DNA of 64,000 nt from Bacteroidota bacterium (GCA_023388315.1 JAEWGM010000028.1:1-64000), one strand, 5' to 3'; shown: positions 17,193 to 27,859, numbered from the stretch's first letter. Notes: generated by a model from the letters alone, not told the origin. Translations and numbers: made by a program.

Positions 17193-18454
17193 CCGCCCCA
17201 AAGAGCCTGAAAAAAGTGTTGGGTTACAACTTCGGAAAAGTAAAATTGGGAACGGCTTCGGTTATGTTGTCTTCCGGTTTGAGCGTGGACGAGAACGGCG
17301 AAACAGACCTGCTTCGGGCGTTGGCGGATATGCAAAACCGCCTACCGTCCGGCATCCGTTGCAAGAAACCTGTTTTTCATTGCTCCATCAATCCGCATCC
17401 CGATGATGTGCTGAGCGTACAGCAATTGCGGGATATTGCGCAAGAATATATGCAGCGGATGGGTTACGGCAATCATCCCTATATCGTATTCAAACACAAC
17501 GATATTGCCCGCGAACACATACATATCGTGTCACTTCGGGTGGACAGTTTCGGAAAAAAACTGCCGTACGCTTTTGAAGGACGGCGAAGCAAAAAAATAA
17601 CCGATGATTTGGAACTGAAATACGGACTGATACCGAGCGGAAACCGAAAAAATCGGAAAGAGGATGTTACGTTAAAAGAGGTAATGCCGGCAGATATTAG
17701 CAAAGGAAATCTTAGGGAACAGATTGCCGATATAGTTCGGGCAGTAGTGAAACGATACGCTTTTCAATCGCTCGGCGAGATGAATTTGCTTTTGGCGCGA
17801 TACAATATTACGGCAGAAGAAGTTCGCAAAGAATACAAAGGAAAACAGTACGACGGTTTGGTGTATGCTATTACAGATAAGAACGGAAATAAACTGATGT
17901 CGCCTTTGCACGCGAGCGAAATTGGTCGTGGAACAGGTTTTTCTGCCGTTGCTCGCCATTTTGAGAAATCGAAAGCGATTATCAAAGAGAAAGCGCCGAT
18001 GCTTCGTAACGTCATTATTGATGTGATGAAGTCGTCTCCCGATAAAGAGCGGTTTTTGGCTGAAATGAAAAAACGTAATGTTGATGTAGTTTTCCGCGAA
18101 AACGAGCAGGGACGAATTTACGGCATTACGTTTATTTCGGACGAGTTGGGCATTGTCGCCAACGGTTCACGCTTGGGAAAAGGCTATTCGGCCAATGTGT
18201 TCAACGACTATTTTTCAACCGGAAAAAATCCGTTTTTGGAATATGCGATGCAAGCGACAATCAAACCGGAACAATGCAGAATAGACAATGAACTCCCTGT
18301 AAATCAAGAAACAGAAGAAGAACAATTCTACGAGGAATTTACCGAAGAAGCCGATTTGCCGATTACCGTTCACGGTATCGACTACAAAGAATTGGCTTTC
18401 CAACGTAAACTGAGAAACAAACACGGAAAACTGAAAATTAAAAGAAAAAGATAA
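17177..18454 (+). CDS. mobB: MobB relaxase
   Basis: A 425-residue relaxase/mobilisation nuclease. The N-terminal 200 residues hold the expected parts: a Tyr near the start (LGYNFGK, a candidate nucleophile) and the metal-binding histidines (FKHNDIAREHIHIVSLRVD, near residues 108-126). The C-terminal half is charged and less conserved. It should nick oriT and stay bound to the transferred strand. It lies four bases before mobC. Confidence 0.88.
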   Translation: MVAEITAPKSLKKVLGYNFGKVKLGTASVMLSSGLSVDENGETDLLRALADMQNRLPSGIRCKKPVFHCSINPHPDDVLSVQQLRDIAQEYMQRMGYGNHPYIVFKHNDIAREHIHIVSLRVDSFGKKLPYAFEGRRSKKITDDLELKYGLIPSGNRKNRKEDVTLKEVMPADISKGNLREQIADIVRAVVKRYAFQSLGEMNLLLARYNITAEEVRKEYKGKQYDGLVYAITDKNGNKLMSPLHASEIGRGTGFSAVARHFEKSKAIIKEKAPMLRNVIIDVMKSSPDKERFLAEMKKRNVDVVFRENEQGRIYGITFISDELGIVANGSRLGKGYSANVFNDYFSTGKNPFLEYAMQATIKPEQCRIDNELPVNQETEEEQFYEEFTEEADLPITVHGIDYKELAFQRKLRNKHGKLKIKRKR

Positions 18455-18458
18455 AACG

Positions 18459-20438
18459 ATGCAACAAGAAGACGATTTAAGAGGCTTGGCAAAAACCATG
18501 GAGTTTATGCGGGCAGTTTCAATTTTATTTGTGGTAATTCACTGCTATTGGTATTGCTACGAGGCGTTCCAGGAGTGGAATGTTACCATTGGCGTGGTGG
18601 ACAAAATTCTGATGAATTTTCATCGCACGGCGGGGCTTTACAAGTATCAGCTGGTTACAAAACTCTTTTCGGTGGTATTTCTGGCGTTGTCCTGCTTGGG
18701 AACCAAAGGCGTAAAGAACGAAAAAATCACCTGGACTAAAATATGGATGGCATTGGGCTTTGGCGTAGCTCTGTTCTTTCTGAACTATTGGATTTTATCA
18801 TTGCCCATTGCCAAGGTTGGTATTGCGGTTTGGTATATTTTCACGGTTTCCGTTGGATACATTTGTCTGTTAATGGCGGGACTATGGATTAGCCGATTGC
18901 TCAAAAACAACCTGATGGAAGATGTATTCAATATGGAAAACGAGAGTTTTATGCAAGAAACCCGGTTGATGGAAAACGAATATTCGGTTAATCTACCGAC
19001 ACGCTTTTACTATAAAAAGAAGTGGAACAACGGTTGGATTAATGTGGTTAATCCATTTCGGGCGAGCATCGTGCTAGGTACTCCCGGTTCGGGAAAATCG
19101 TATGCCGTAGTGAATAATTACATCAAGCAGCAGATTGAGAAAGGTTTCGCGATGTATATTTACGACTTTAAGTTCGACGACCTGTCTACCATTGCCTACA
19201 ACCATTTACTAAAGCACCTCGACAAATACAAGGTTCCGCCAAAGTTTTACGTGATTAACTTCGATAATCCGCGAAAGTCGCACCGTTGCAACCCCATCAA
19301 TCCACAGTTTATGACCGATATTTCAGATGCGTACGAAAGTGCTTATACCATAATGCTCAACCTCAATAAAACCTGGATACAGAAGCAGGGCGACTTTTTC
19401 GTGGAAAGTCCGATTATTTTGTTGGCTGCTATTATTTGGTATTTGAAAATCTATGAAAACGGCAAATACTGCACCTTTCCGCACGCCATTGAGTTTCTAA
19501 ACAAGAAATACGCCGATACCTTTACCATCCTTACCAGCTATCCCGAATTGGAAAACTACTTGTCGCCCTTTATGGATGCCTGGGAAGGCGGTGCACAAGA
19601 CCAATTACAGGGACAAATTGCGAGCGCGAAAATTCCGCTATCGCGAATGATTTCGCCGGCGTTGTATTGGGTAATGACGGGCGATGATTTCAGTTTGGAC
19701 ATCAACAACCCGAAAGAGCCGAAAATCCTTTGTGTGGGAAATAATCCCGACCGTCAGAATATCTATTCGGCGGCGTTGGGACTGTATAACAGCCGTATCG
19801 TAAAGCTGATAAACAAAAAAGGACAACTCAAAAGTTCGGTGATTATCGACGAGTTGCCGACCATTTATTTTCGGGGATTGGATAACCTGATTGCGACGGC
19901 TCGTTCGAACAAAGTTGCTGTGTGTCTGGGATTTCAGGATTACAGCCAGCTAACGAGGGATTACGGCGACAAGGAAAGTAAGGTGATTCAAAACACCGTC
20001 GGTAATATCTTTTCAGGACAAGTGGTGGGTGAAACTGCCAAAACCTTATCGGAACGTTTTGGAAAGGTGTTGCAGAAAAGGCAGAGTATGACCATCAATC
20101 GGCAAGATAAATCGACCTCTATCTCTACACAGATGGATAGCCTTATCCCGGCAAGTAAAATTGCCAATCTCACGCAGGGGATGTTCGTGGGTGCGGTGTC
20201 GGATAATTTCGATGAACGCATCGAGCAGAAGATTTTCCATTGTGAAATCGTGGTGGATAACGCTCGTGTTGCCACCGAAACAAAAGCATACCAAAAAATT
20301 CCCGAAATCGTTTCTTTTACCGATGAAAATGGCAACGATACGATGCAGGCCGATATTGACCGAAATTACAGACAGATAAAGGTGGATGTTGAGAATATAG
20401 TTAAATCAGAAATTGAAAATCGGAATATTAAGAAATAA
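18459..20438 (+). CDS. mobC: MobC, type IV coupling protein (TraG/VirD4-like ATPase)
   Basis: A 659-residue coupling protein. Several N-terminal membrane helices (within residues 15-150) precede a cytoplasmic ATPase domain with Walker A (LGTPGSGKSYAVVNN, near 203-217) and Walker B (SSVIIDELPTIYF, near 450). In the mobABC set of Bacteroidetes conjugative elements it hands the relaxase-DNA complex to the Tra channel. It is the last recognisable transfer gene; the gene after it, on the opposite strand, is a glycosyltransferase. Confidence 0.9.
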   Translation: MQQEDDLRGLAKTMEFMRAVSILFVVIHCYWYCYEAFQEWNVTIGVVDKILMNFHRTAGLYKYQLVTKLFSVVFLALSCLGTKGVKNEKITWTKIWMALGFGVALFFLNYWILSLPIAKVGIAVWYIFTVSVGYICLLMAGLWISRLLKNNLMEDVFNMENESFMQETRLMENEYSVNLPTRFYYKKKWNNGWINVVNPFRASIVLGTPGSGKSYAVVNNYIKQQIEKGFAMYIYDFKFDDLSTIAYNHLLKHLDKYKVPPKFYVINFDNPRKSHRCNPINPQFMTDISDAYESAYTIMLNLNKTWIQKQGDFFVESPIILLAAIIWYLKIYENGKYCTFPHAIEFLNKKYADTFTILTSYPELENYLSPFMDAWEGGAQDQLQGQIASAKIPLSRMISPALYWVMTGDDFSLDINNPKEPKILCVGNNPDRQNIYSAALGLYNSRIVKLINKKGQLKSSVIIDELPTIYFRGLDNLIATARSNKVAVCLGFQDYSQLTRDYGDKESKVIQNTVGNIFSGQVVGETAKTLSERFGKVLQKRQSMTINRQDKSTSISTQMDSLIPASKIANLTQGMFVGAVSDNFDERIEQKIFHCEIVVDNARVATETKAYQKIPEIVSFTDENGNDTMQADIDRNYRQIKVDVENIVKSEIENRNIKK

Positions 20439-20524
20439 CTTAAAATGAAATAATCAATATTCTACCACTAACCAAGTCATAAATTGTACTATTTTATTTC
20501 ATATGAGATAGATCGATCAAAAAT

Positions 20525-21250
20525 TTAAAGATATTTTTTTTTGAGTTGTTCATATATACTTTCGTTGTGATATGTTCTATTTGTATCCAGTCCCATTTTA
20601 AGCCACATTTCTTTCCATAAAGTTATAGAATAAATTTTTTTATTGAATTTTATATTAGCATAAGGTTTAACAAACTCATATACTTCATGATAATGAAATG
20701 GAACAAATGTTTTTACTTGTTTGGAGTAATATTTGTAATTATAATTGAGTAAAATGGCATTAAAGAAATCCACATTTATTTCTTCCGTATTTAGATTAGA
20801 TAAACCTCTCAAACGGATATAATTTATGCAGTCATACAAAATTCCTGAAGAACTAGGTACTTTCATAATATGGCTTCCTATTTTAAAAGAGTCAGCTATC
20901 CCGTTTAATTTATTATAATCTAAAATTTTAGTGAAAACGTATTTACTTTTGAATTCAAAAGGTCTAATACAGATCGTATCTAAATTTACCCACCAACCAC
21001 CCTTTAGATGTAATAATTGATACCGAAAAATATCTGAAAGAATACTATCATCTAAAGAATTTCGTTCTAAAATTTCGTTGGCATCAAAAAGCATTGTACC
21101 TCTGGGAACTTTTATGTTATTGTCGTACGTGTATAAATGGAATTGATGACCGTTCCTTAAGTAAGAGTTAATGGAAAGTTCTTCCATAACGCCAAAGTTC
21201 TTGTTACCAATACAAAGACTCTGTATAATACTATTAGAATTTGATTTCAT
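20525..21250 (-). CDS. GT32-like glycosyltransferase
   Basis: A 241-residue GT-A-type protein resembling capsular polysaccharide/GT32 sugar transferases. The core motif is SDIFRYQLLHLKGGWWVNLDT (near residues 90-110); the metal-binding DxD position reads NLD, so the first Asp is replaced by Asn. No signal peptide or membrane segment. It is the last gene of the long minus-strand run and lies 11 bases after the next GT32-like gene. Substrate unknown; activity may be altered given the motif. Confidence 0.7.
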   Translation of the reverse strand: MKSNSNSIIQSLCIGNKNFGVMEELSINSYLRNGHQFHLYTYDNNIKVPRGTMLFDANEILERNSLDDSILSDIFRYQLLHLKGGWWVNLDTICIRPFEFKSKYVFTKILDYNKLNGIADSFKIGSHIMKVPSSSGILYDCINYIRLRGLSNLNTEEINVDFFNAILLNYNYKYYSKQVKTFVPFHYHEVYEFVKPYANIKFNKKIYSITLWKEMWLKMGLDTNRTYHNESIYEQLKKKYL

Positions 21251-21261
21251 AATTATTTTAT

Positions 21262-21900
21262 TTACTTAATCCATGAATGGACCCAATAATGAATAAGAGG
21301 CTGTTGTCTATTATTTATTTTGTCTTTAAATCTTATTTCTGAATAATCATAAGCAAATATCTCTTTAACTGAAATTATTTTTTGTGAAGTATTCAAGTGT
21401 TTAACTAGAGAATCTCTCATCCTATATGGGCCCGAGTATTGAGGAGTTTTAAACAGATTTCTTTTATTGTCATTGTATATTTCAATAATATCTTTTACCA
21501 AAGAAAATAAAAATATTTCATTTTTTTTTGCAGAAAAACATTCTGAGGCTAATGTTCCATTAAGTGGATCAATTATTAAAAAACCGGAAGAAAGTTTTTT
21601 AATAAATTGTGTGAATTTAAGTTCATCCATTAACTCTATATCCCAGTCCACATAATAACCGCCATAATGGTATATTATTAAATAACGTGCAATATCCGCA
21701 GCTTCGGCGTGATTTCTTGCATTTAATATAGCATCTAAAGCAAATGAATAATGGTCTTCAATAAAAATGTTAATAAGCTCATCATTCCATATCTTGATTT
21801 CAAAACCATATTTTATGAGTTTATTCCAAGACTGAACACATCTTTTTATCAAAGGCTCTAATTTGGGACCAACAATAATATTAATAATTTGATTCGTCAT
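21262..21900 (-). CDS. GT32-family glycosyltransferase
   Basis: A 212-residue GT-A protein with the GT32 signature AADIARYLIIYHYGGYYVDW followed by D, containing an intact DxD (DWD, about residues 99-101) for nucleotide-sugar metal binding. Soluble. It is AT-rich like the neighbouring glycosyltransferase genes and unlike the RND genes upstream. It probably adds a hexose to the glycan or glycopeptide made by the cluster; donor and acceptor are unknown. Confidence 0.78.
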   Translation of the reverse strand: MTNQIINIIVGPKLEPLIKRCVQSWNKLIKYGFEIKIWNDELINIFIEDHYSFALDAILNARNHAEAADIARYLIIYHYGGYYVDWDIELMDELKFTQFIKKLSSGFLIIDPLNGTLASECFSAKKNEIFLFSLVKDIIEIYNDNKRNLFKTPQYSGPYRMRDSLVKHLNTSQKIISVKEIFAYDYSEIRFKDKINNRQQPLIHYWVHSWIK

Positions 21901-21968
21901 AAGCTTTAATTAAATTGGTGTAAATGGATTGAAAACTATTTGTTATATCTTTTTCAATGTGGCTCTTG

Positions 21969-22859
21969 TTAATTGATAAAAGATTTTCGAAAAGATGTTT
22001 TTAATTTGGCATCCTTATGAAATTGTTTAAAATGTGTCCAGCAAATCTCGTTGTCTTTTGTTGCATTAAATTTTAAAAGATTTCTATGCAAGAAAAAAGG
22101 CTTACCATCATAATCGTATTGGAGCATTGTCATTCCGTTAAAGTTGGTCCCGTTAGTAAAATAACCGCACGAGTCCGGTTCTTTAGATATATAATGAAAT
22201 TTTTTGCCTTGAGACATCCAAGCAAAACGAAAAGTATCTTTATCCCCAAGTAAAATTTTATAGAAGATGTTATTCATCCTGTTTAATTGCATGCATAGAT
22301 TTAATTCTCGCCAACAAGTTTCTTTGTTAATAAGTATTTGTCCACTCTCTTGCTCTTTCATTTGCCTAAAACTAACTTTCATTAAATCCCAAATTGGATT
22401 TTCGACAGGTGTATGCCAAAAATCAGGCCAAAAAACAGCTCCACTTTCTTTATAGAAGTTTGAATGCAATAATTCTTCAGGATCAGACAAGCAAATGTTA
22501 TCAGCATCAATAAATATGACTTCCTTGAATTGAGAATAAATAATTGCTGCCGGTTTAAACATATATCCAAATAAAAATGAATTATCGTAATCATTAAAAT
22601 CTTTACAAATAACATTTAATTTCGTAAAAGACTTTATGCATTCTGAAGATAATTCATTCCCTTTGTACCATACCTCAATTGGGAGTTTGCACCCTATTTC
22701 TCTCAACATATTAATAGATACCCACGCATCTGTAAAATATTTAATGCCGCCAACACTCATTACAATGCCTTTTCCCTTGAATTTATTTGGATAAGGTTCG
22801 ATATTGTTGATAAACTTTTTTAATTCTTTTTGGACTTGCTTTATTAAAGATTTTGTCAT
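21969..22859 (-). CDS. GT71-like (Mnn1/Mnn2-type) glycosyltransferase
   Basis: A 296-residue protein resembling the fungal alpha-mannosyltransferase (GT71) fold. It has KGIVMSVGGIKYFTDAW near the start, then FKEVIFIDADNICLSDPEEL (residues about 115-135) with the DxD-type DAD, followed by FWPDFWHT. Bacterial members occur in polysaccharide loci. It is the first of three glycosyltransferase genes after the RND unit. No membrane segment. The sugar is not predictable. Confidence 0.72.
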   Translation of the reverse strand: MTKSLIKQVQKELKKFINNIEPYPNKFKGKGIVMSVGGIKYFTDAWVSINMLREIGCKLPIEVWYKGNELSSECIKSFTKLNVICKDFNDYDNSFLFGYMFKPAAIIYSQFKEVIFIDADNICLSDPEELLHSNFYKESGAVFWPDFWHTPVENPIWDLMKVSFRQMKEQESGQILINKETCWRELNLCMQLNRMNNIFYKILLGDKDTFRFAWMSQGKKFHYISKEPDSCGYFTNGTNFNGMTMLQYDYDGKPFFLHRNLLKFNATKDNEICWTHFKQFHKDAKLKTSFRKSFIN

Positions 22860-22986
22860 GTAATAAATAGTTTCTCTACCTCCGTTTTAATTAAAAGTTG
22901 TCATAATATTATAATATTTTAAATTTCAGTAATTATAGATAGAAATGAATAAACTTGAATTGAAAAGACCATTTAAAAATAACGAA

Positions 22987-25900
22987 TTAATTTATCTTCT
23001 TTTTCCTCCCCACCACCATCAACGGCAAGAACACCCAAATCCCCACCATCGACATTGCCAACCCGCCGATAGTGCCCGCCGCCAGCGGAAACCAGAACGC
23101 CTCCTTGTCCATACCCACCATAAACGGAACAAAGCCCAGCATGGTGGAAACCACCGTAAGGAAAATAGGAATGATTTTAGCGTTCCACGCTTTCAGGTAA
23201 GCGCGTAGCGGCGGCAGCAGCGGCTTGTTTTTGCGCAGCCGGTTGTACTCGTTCAGAATATAGATGCTGGCATTCACGGTAATTCCCGACAGCAGGATAA
23301 ACGAGGCGAACCCGCCCTGGTCGAAGTTCAGCTTAAACCAATAAAACGTGAGAAACACTCCGATAAACGACACCGGAATAATAAAAATAACCGCCAACGG
23401 CTGTTTCACGCTGTTGAACAGCACCGACGTGGTAAAAAAGATAATCACAATCAACAACCCGATCAGCCAATACTGCTTGTTGTCTTTTTTATTCCAGCCC
23501 CAGCCGCTCTCTTCCCTTTCGGCGGTGTAACCCATGGGCAGGATATCGTTGAGCGCTTCCACTTCTCGTTCCAGAACTCGGTTTCCCTGCGTGTTGGCGC
23601 CGATATAATCGAACTGCAGCGCCAGGCGGTACTGCTGGTTCTCTTTTCCCACCTCCTGCGGCGCCTGCCCCTTGGAGATGTCCGCCAACTCATCCAGCCG
23701 ATACATCCGATTCCCGATGTTGTGCGCGATGTACTGCAACGCCCAGATATCGTAATCGCTGCTTTGGCTGCTCGCCAGCCTGATGTCTTCCCGCTCTCCG
23801 CCGGTAACCAACGACCCCGCCCAAATATCTTTCGCGAAAATGGGCTGCAGCGACGCGAACAACTCACCCGGCAGAAACCCTTCGGCGGCAAGGCGCTCTT
23901 TGTTCAGGTCGAACGAAAATTCGCGGTAATCGTCTTTGTACCACGAGAAATTGGAGTTGATAATCACCTCCTTGATGCGGCGGTAGCCCAGCAGACGATT
24001 TTTAAGCGTATCGGCCCACGCCGTCAGTTCGTCGTAATTGTAGCCGTAGAGTTTTACGCGGTAGCTGCCCGCAAATTCGGTAACATCATTGCTGAAACCC
24101 TGGTCTTGCAAGCCATACACCCCCCAGCTTCCGCCACCCAGTTCCAACGCTTTGGTAATGACGCTGCTTTTGAGCTGATAGGGAAATCCGCTTCGCTCCG
24201 ATTCTTTGGTGAAAAACACCCGGATGGATGCCCGGCGCGCGTTCGGTATATCGGTCTGAAACTGGCGGATTTCGGAAAAGCCGCTCAGGTAGCGCTCCAT
24301 CTTCTCAATGAGCGCGTTCATCTGCGCCAACGTAGTCCCGTTGGGCATCGACGCCGTGATGGTCAGCACCACCTCTTCGCTTCGGGTAAAGTAGCTGCCC
24401 TGAAACACCTTTTCGGTAAACAGGCGCAAGGTGCCGCCCAAGGCTTTGTTCACGATGGGCTTCACTTTTTCCTTGTACGCGGCGTTGTCGAAAATCTTGT
24501 TGTACCGTTCGGCAACCGGGGTCTCTTTTTCTATTTTGTCGGGGAGCAGAAATACCGGCAAGCCGAACAGCAACACGACAGCCGTAAACGAAATCCATTT
24601 GCGTTTGCTCAACAAGCGAATCATTCCGCCGTAAAAACGGTTGAAACAGATGGTCAGCCGCCGCGGACGATACGGGATACGGCCCAGCCATCCCCGCCGT
24701 TTCATCGGCGGGCGTTTTTTTAAGCCGATTCTATCCACCATTGCGGGAACAAAAAACAGCGCCACCGCCAACGATACCGACAGGTTTATCATTACCACGG
24801 CAGCGAAATCCTGCAGGTTGAGCCGTATTTTTTCATCTAAAAAGAAGATGATGGACAGGGCTCCCACGGTGGTCATCGTTGCCGCCAGAATGGGCATAAA
24901 GGCGTTTCGGTTGCCCTGATGCACCAAGTGGTCCGTCATAATGATGGTGTTGTCGATAATCAGACTCAGCGAAATGGTGATGCCCGCCAGCGAATAGAGT
25001 TGAATTTCCAATCCGAGCAGGTAGTAAAAGATAACGGCGATGGCTAAATTCACCGTCAGGCTCACGATAATCAGAAACAGGTAGCGCACGTTGCGGGTAA
25101 TCAGCAGCACGAAAAGCAGCAGGATAAGCACCGTGAGTCCGCTGCGCAGGTAAATCTTATTCAAATCGGCGTGGATGTATTCCGTGGCGTCGTAGCTGTT
25201 GTGGATTTCGTACCCGGGCGGAAGCGAACGGCGGATTTCGTCCATGGCTTCGTGAACGCTTTTGCTCAGTCGGAGCTGGTTGGCGCTCTCTTCCGCAGTA
25301 AGCGACACGTAAATGGAGTTGAGCCCGTTGATGCGGTAGTAGCTTTGCGGTTCCTTCTCGATATGCACCGTTTTCACCAATTGGTTTAACCGGATTAGCG
25401 CGCCGTCACGATTCTTCACGGTAATGGCGTTTGCGTCGAAAGTCTCGTTTTTTCCGCCGGAAAGCAGCATCACGCGCATCCACGAGGGCGTGTTGTTGCT
25501 GTCGCGGGTTTCCGCCATTCCCAAAAAGTCGGTGGAGTAGTACATGGAAACGGCATCCCGGATATCGTTCATGCTCACGCCCAGAGCTTGCAGTTGGTCG
25601 TGGTCGTAAGTGAGCCGCCACTCCATGGGCGTAGCGCCGCGCACGTCAATTTTGTAGAGCCCGGCAATATCGTTCAGGCGCGGCTTGATGGTATTTTCGG
25701 CGTACTGCCGGATAACGATGGGCGTGGCGGCGGAGTTGACGGTAAAGGTCATAAACGGACGCGAAGCGTTTTCGTCGGGACGGCGTACCGAGATATATGG
25801 ATAGGTTACTTCCCGAGGCAGGTCGTTCCACGTTTGGCGGATGATGGAGGAGGCCTCGAAGCGGGCGGCGTCGATGGGTGTATGTTTGTCGAGTTCGAGG

Positions 25901-26169
25901 GTAATGTTTCCCCAGCCGTTCCCCGATGTGGAATAGATGTTTTTTACCCCGCTGATGCGCGCCAGCATCGATTCAAGTTTCGAGGTGGCTTCCATTTCCA
26001 CCACCCGGGCGGCGTTGTTTGGCATAGAAAAATAGACCGTCAGCCCGGGCAGGGTGCGCGAAGGCGACAGCTTAATCGGCAGCAGCGGAATAAGAGCGAG
26101 CCCCATCAGCGCCACGCTCAGAAACGCTACGATAACGGTAAAAGGCGATATGGAGTTTTTATTGTTCAT
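22987..26169 (-). CDS. RND-family efflux permease (second copy of the unit)
   Basis: A 1060-residue inner-membrane RND transporter of usual length with 12 expected helices and two large periplasmic loops. The TM4 relay segment reads SLIIDNTIIMTD: one Asp is kept and the neighbouring Asp of drug-type pumps is Asn, a single-Asp state like that of CusA-type pumps. It shares a transcription unit with an outer-membrane factor, a second RND permease and an adaptor, so the pump may be a heteromer as in MdtBC. The gene is visibly GC-richer than the glycosyltransferase genes on either side of the unit. Confidence 0.9.
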   Translation of the reverse strand: MNNKNSISPFTVIVAFLSVALMGLALIPLLPIKLSPSRTLPGLTVYFSMPNNAARVVEMEATSKLESMLARISGVKNIYSTSGNGWGNITLELDKHTPIDAARFEASSIIRQTWNDLPREVTYPYISVRRPDENASRPFMTFTVNSAATPIVIRQYAENTIKPRLNDIAGLYKIDVRGATPMEWRLTYDHDQLQALGVSMNDIRDAVSMYYSTDFLGMAETRDSNNTPSWMRVMLLSGGKNETFDANAITVKNRDGALIRLNQLVKTVHIEKEPQSYYRINGLNSIYVSLTAEESANQLRLSKSVHEAMDEIRRSLPPGYEIHNSYDATEYIHADLNKIYLRSGLTVLILLLFVLLITRNVRYLFLIIVSLTVNLAIAVIFYYLLGLEIQLYSLAGITISLSLIIDNTIIMTDHLVHQGNRNAFMPILAATMTTVGALSIIFFLDEKIRLNLQDFAAVVMINLSVSLAVALFFVPAMVDRIGLKKRPPMKRRGWLGRIPYRPRRLTICFNRFYGGMIRLLSKRKWISFTAVVLLFGLPVFLLPDKIEKETPVAERYNKIFDNAAYKEKVKPIVNKALGGTLRLFTEKVFQGSYFTRSEEVVLTITASMPNGTTLAQMNALIEKMERYLSGFSEIRQFQTDIPNARRASIRVFFTKESERSGFPYQLKSSVITKALELGGGSWGVYGLQDQGFSNDVTEFAGSYRVKLYGYNYDELTAWADTLKNRLLGYRRIKEVIINSNFSWYKDDYREFSFDLNKERLAAEGFLPGELFASLQPIFAKDIWAGSLVTGGEREDIRLASSQSSDYDIWALQYIAHNIGNRMYRLDELADISKGQAPQEVGKENQQYRLALQFDYIGANTQGNRVLEREVEALNDILPMGYTAEREESGWGWNKKDNKQYWLIGLLIVIIFFTTSVLFNSVKQPLAVIFIIPVSFIGVFLTFYWFKLNFDQGGFASFILLSGITVNASIYILNEYNRLRKNKPLLPPLRAYLKAWNAKIIPIFLTVVSTMLGFVPFMVGMDKEAFWFPLAAGTIGGLAMSMVGIWVFLPLMVVGRKKKIN

Positions 26170-26272
26170 TTAAAAAGAAACTAAACAGAGAAACACAAAA
26201 TACGCAGAAAGAAAAATTATAAAGAAAACTGAGTAAAGCCGATGTGTCTCTCTGTTTTAATCCGGGCCGGTT

Positions 26273-27772
26273 TTAATCGTTTAAATTGATTGCATTAAAA
26301 TCCACCTCAATGGGCCTGTTTTTTTCAAAATCATACAGTGTTAATTTGCGCAATTTGAAATAACTCTGCCAATAGTTTCGCAAGGCGGAAATATAATTTC
26401 GATGCGCTTCCTGCCTTCGGTTGGTGGAGAGTGTCAGGCTGTTGATATCCGCTTTGCCGATGATAAATCGTTCCTGCGTTTGCTCGTATGCCATTTTGGC
26501 GAGTTCCATCGCTTCTTCGGCGCTGCGGATCATCTGTTGCTGCACCGAGAAATCGCCCACGGTCATAATCACGTCTTCTTCCAGTCGGATTTCGCTTTCC
26601 TCTGCCGATAATCGCGTGATGTTCAAATTGTTTTTGGCCATATTGTAACGCCCTTTACGAACACCCCAATCCACAAGAGGGACGGTAAGTGTAAGTCCCA
26701 CAATATCCTGCTGCAGAGGGTTGCGATACACATCGCGGAGGTTGGGCGCGATTTGGTTGAATCCCACACTGGCGGTAAGTCCCACGTTGAAGAGCGATTC
26801 GCGCCGTGTGCGGTCGAGGGTCTGTTCCGACTCCAGTATGCGCTGTTTGTGTTCCAAATACTGCGGATTGTTCTCTTTGGCAAACGTTAATGCCTCGTCC
26901 ACGTTCACGAATACATCCTTCGGGTATCCCGGCAGCTGCAAGGTGATGCGCGTATTTTTGTCTAAGTTGAGGTATGCCGCCAAGGCGAACATCGCCCTTT
27001 TCAATCGCAGTTCTGCGTTTTGGAGCGAATTTTGCGCGTTCACACGGTCGAGTTTAAGGGTCAGCAGTTCCGATTGTCCGATGGAAGCGATTTTGTGTTT
27101 CTCTTCCCCGATTTGATAGAGGCGTTCGGAATTTTGCCGGTTTTCGCGTGCCAGTTGGTATTCGGCTTCCGCCATTGCCAAGTCGAAGAAGTAGCCCGCT
27201 GCGGTTTCAGCGGTTGCTTCCAAATTGGAAATAAGCTCTTTTTGAGCCCGCTCAAATTTCAAGGGTTCAATCTTCTTTTCCCATTTAAACCGATTGTATC
27301 CCAACAGTTCTTGTCGATAGCCGATACGGATGGGTACGCTGCTGAACTGGCTTTGTGCCATATCGCCAAAGTTGCGGAGGTATCCCAGCTCGGTATCCAC
27401 AAAAAACGTTCCGCCCGTGAGATCGAAGTTTTGCTGTGCGGCTAGGTTCCCGTAGGAATAAAGGGATTGCTGCCGGCGGTACACATCGATGTTTTGTTCA
27501 GAGTCGTAACGGCGCGTAAAATCACGGTTGTAACGCAGCGGCGTGGCATAGAGCGTGAGCGATGGCAACCGTGCCGCTTTGAACGAGAGAAACTCCCATT
27601 GGCTGGCCATATACATGTTTTTGGCGCGGAACGCCGAAAGGGAGCTGTCGTTGGCGAGCCGGACGGCTTGCTGCAGGTCGAGGGTTACCGTTTGGGTATG
27701 CTGCGCGGAAACACTTACTAAACTGAACCAACAAATAGCCACAAAAAAGAATAATAAACGGGTATATCTCAT
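26273..27772 (-). CDS. TolC-family outer membrane efflux protein
   Basis: A 499-residue outer-membrane factor with signal peptide (about residues 1-23, ending VSAQ), two repeated halves rich in long helices, and the usual TolC-family Gln/Asn/Glu-rich coiled coils (for example SNLEATAETAAGYFFDLAMA). It lies between the two RND genes and should form the outer-membrane duct of the pump. It is also the only TolC-type gene in the window, so it could serve the C39 ABC exporter encoded upstream. Confidence 0.9.
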   Translation of the reverse strand: MRYTRLLFFFVAICWFSLVSVSAQHTQTVTLDLQQAVRLANDSSLSAFRAKNMYMASQWEFLSFKAARLPSLTLYATPLRYNRDFTRRYDSEQNIDVYRRQQSLYSYGNLAAQQNFDLTGGTFFVDTELGYLRNFGDMAQSQFSSVPIRIGYRQELLGYNRFKWEKKIEPLKFERAQKELISNLEATAETAAGYFFDLAMAEAEYQLARENRQNSERLYQIGEEKHKIASIGQSELLTLKLDRVNAQNSLQNAELRLKRAMFALAAYLNLDKNTRITLQLPGYPKDVFVNVDEALTFAKENNPQYLEHKQRILESEQTLDRTRRESLFNVGLTASVGFNQIAPNLRDVYRNPLQQDIVGLTLTVPLVDWGVRKGRYNMAKNNLNITRLSAEESEIRLEEDVIMTVGDFSVQQQMIRSAEEAMELAKMAYEQTQERFIIGKADINSLTLSTNRRQEAHRNYISALRNYWQSYFKLRKLTLYDFEKNRPIEVDFNAINLND

Positions 27773-27859
27773 ATTAATATCATTTTAGAACAGAGAGCTA
27801 AGATACAAGAGCCAAGGCTTGTAACCAACGCATATTAGTTGAACTTTAAACATTGAACA

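Noticed and set aside
23722..24723. A 333-codon open frame on the plus strand
   Set aside because: Antisense to a GC-richer RND permease gene; long shadow frames are expected there.
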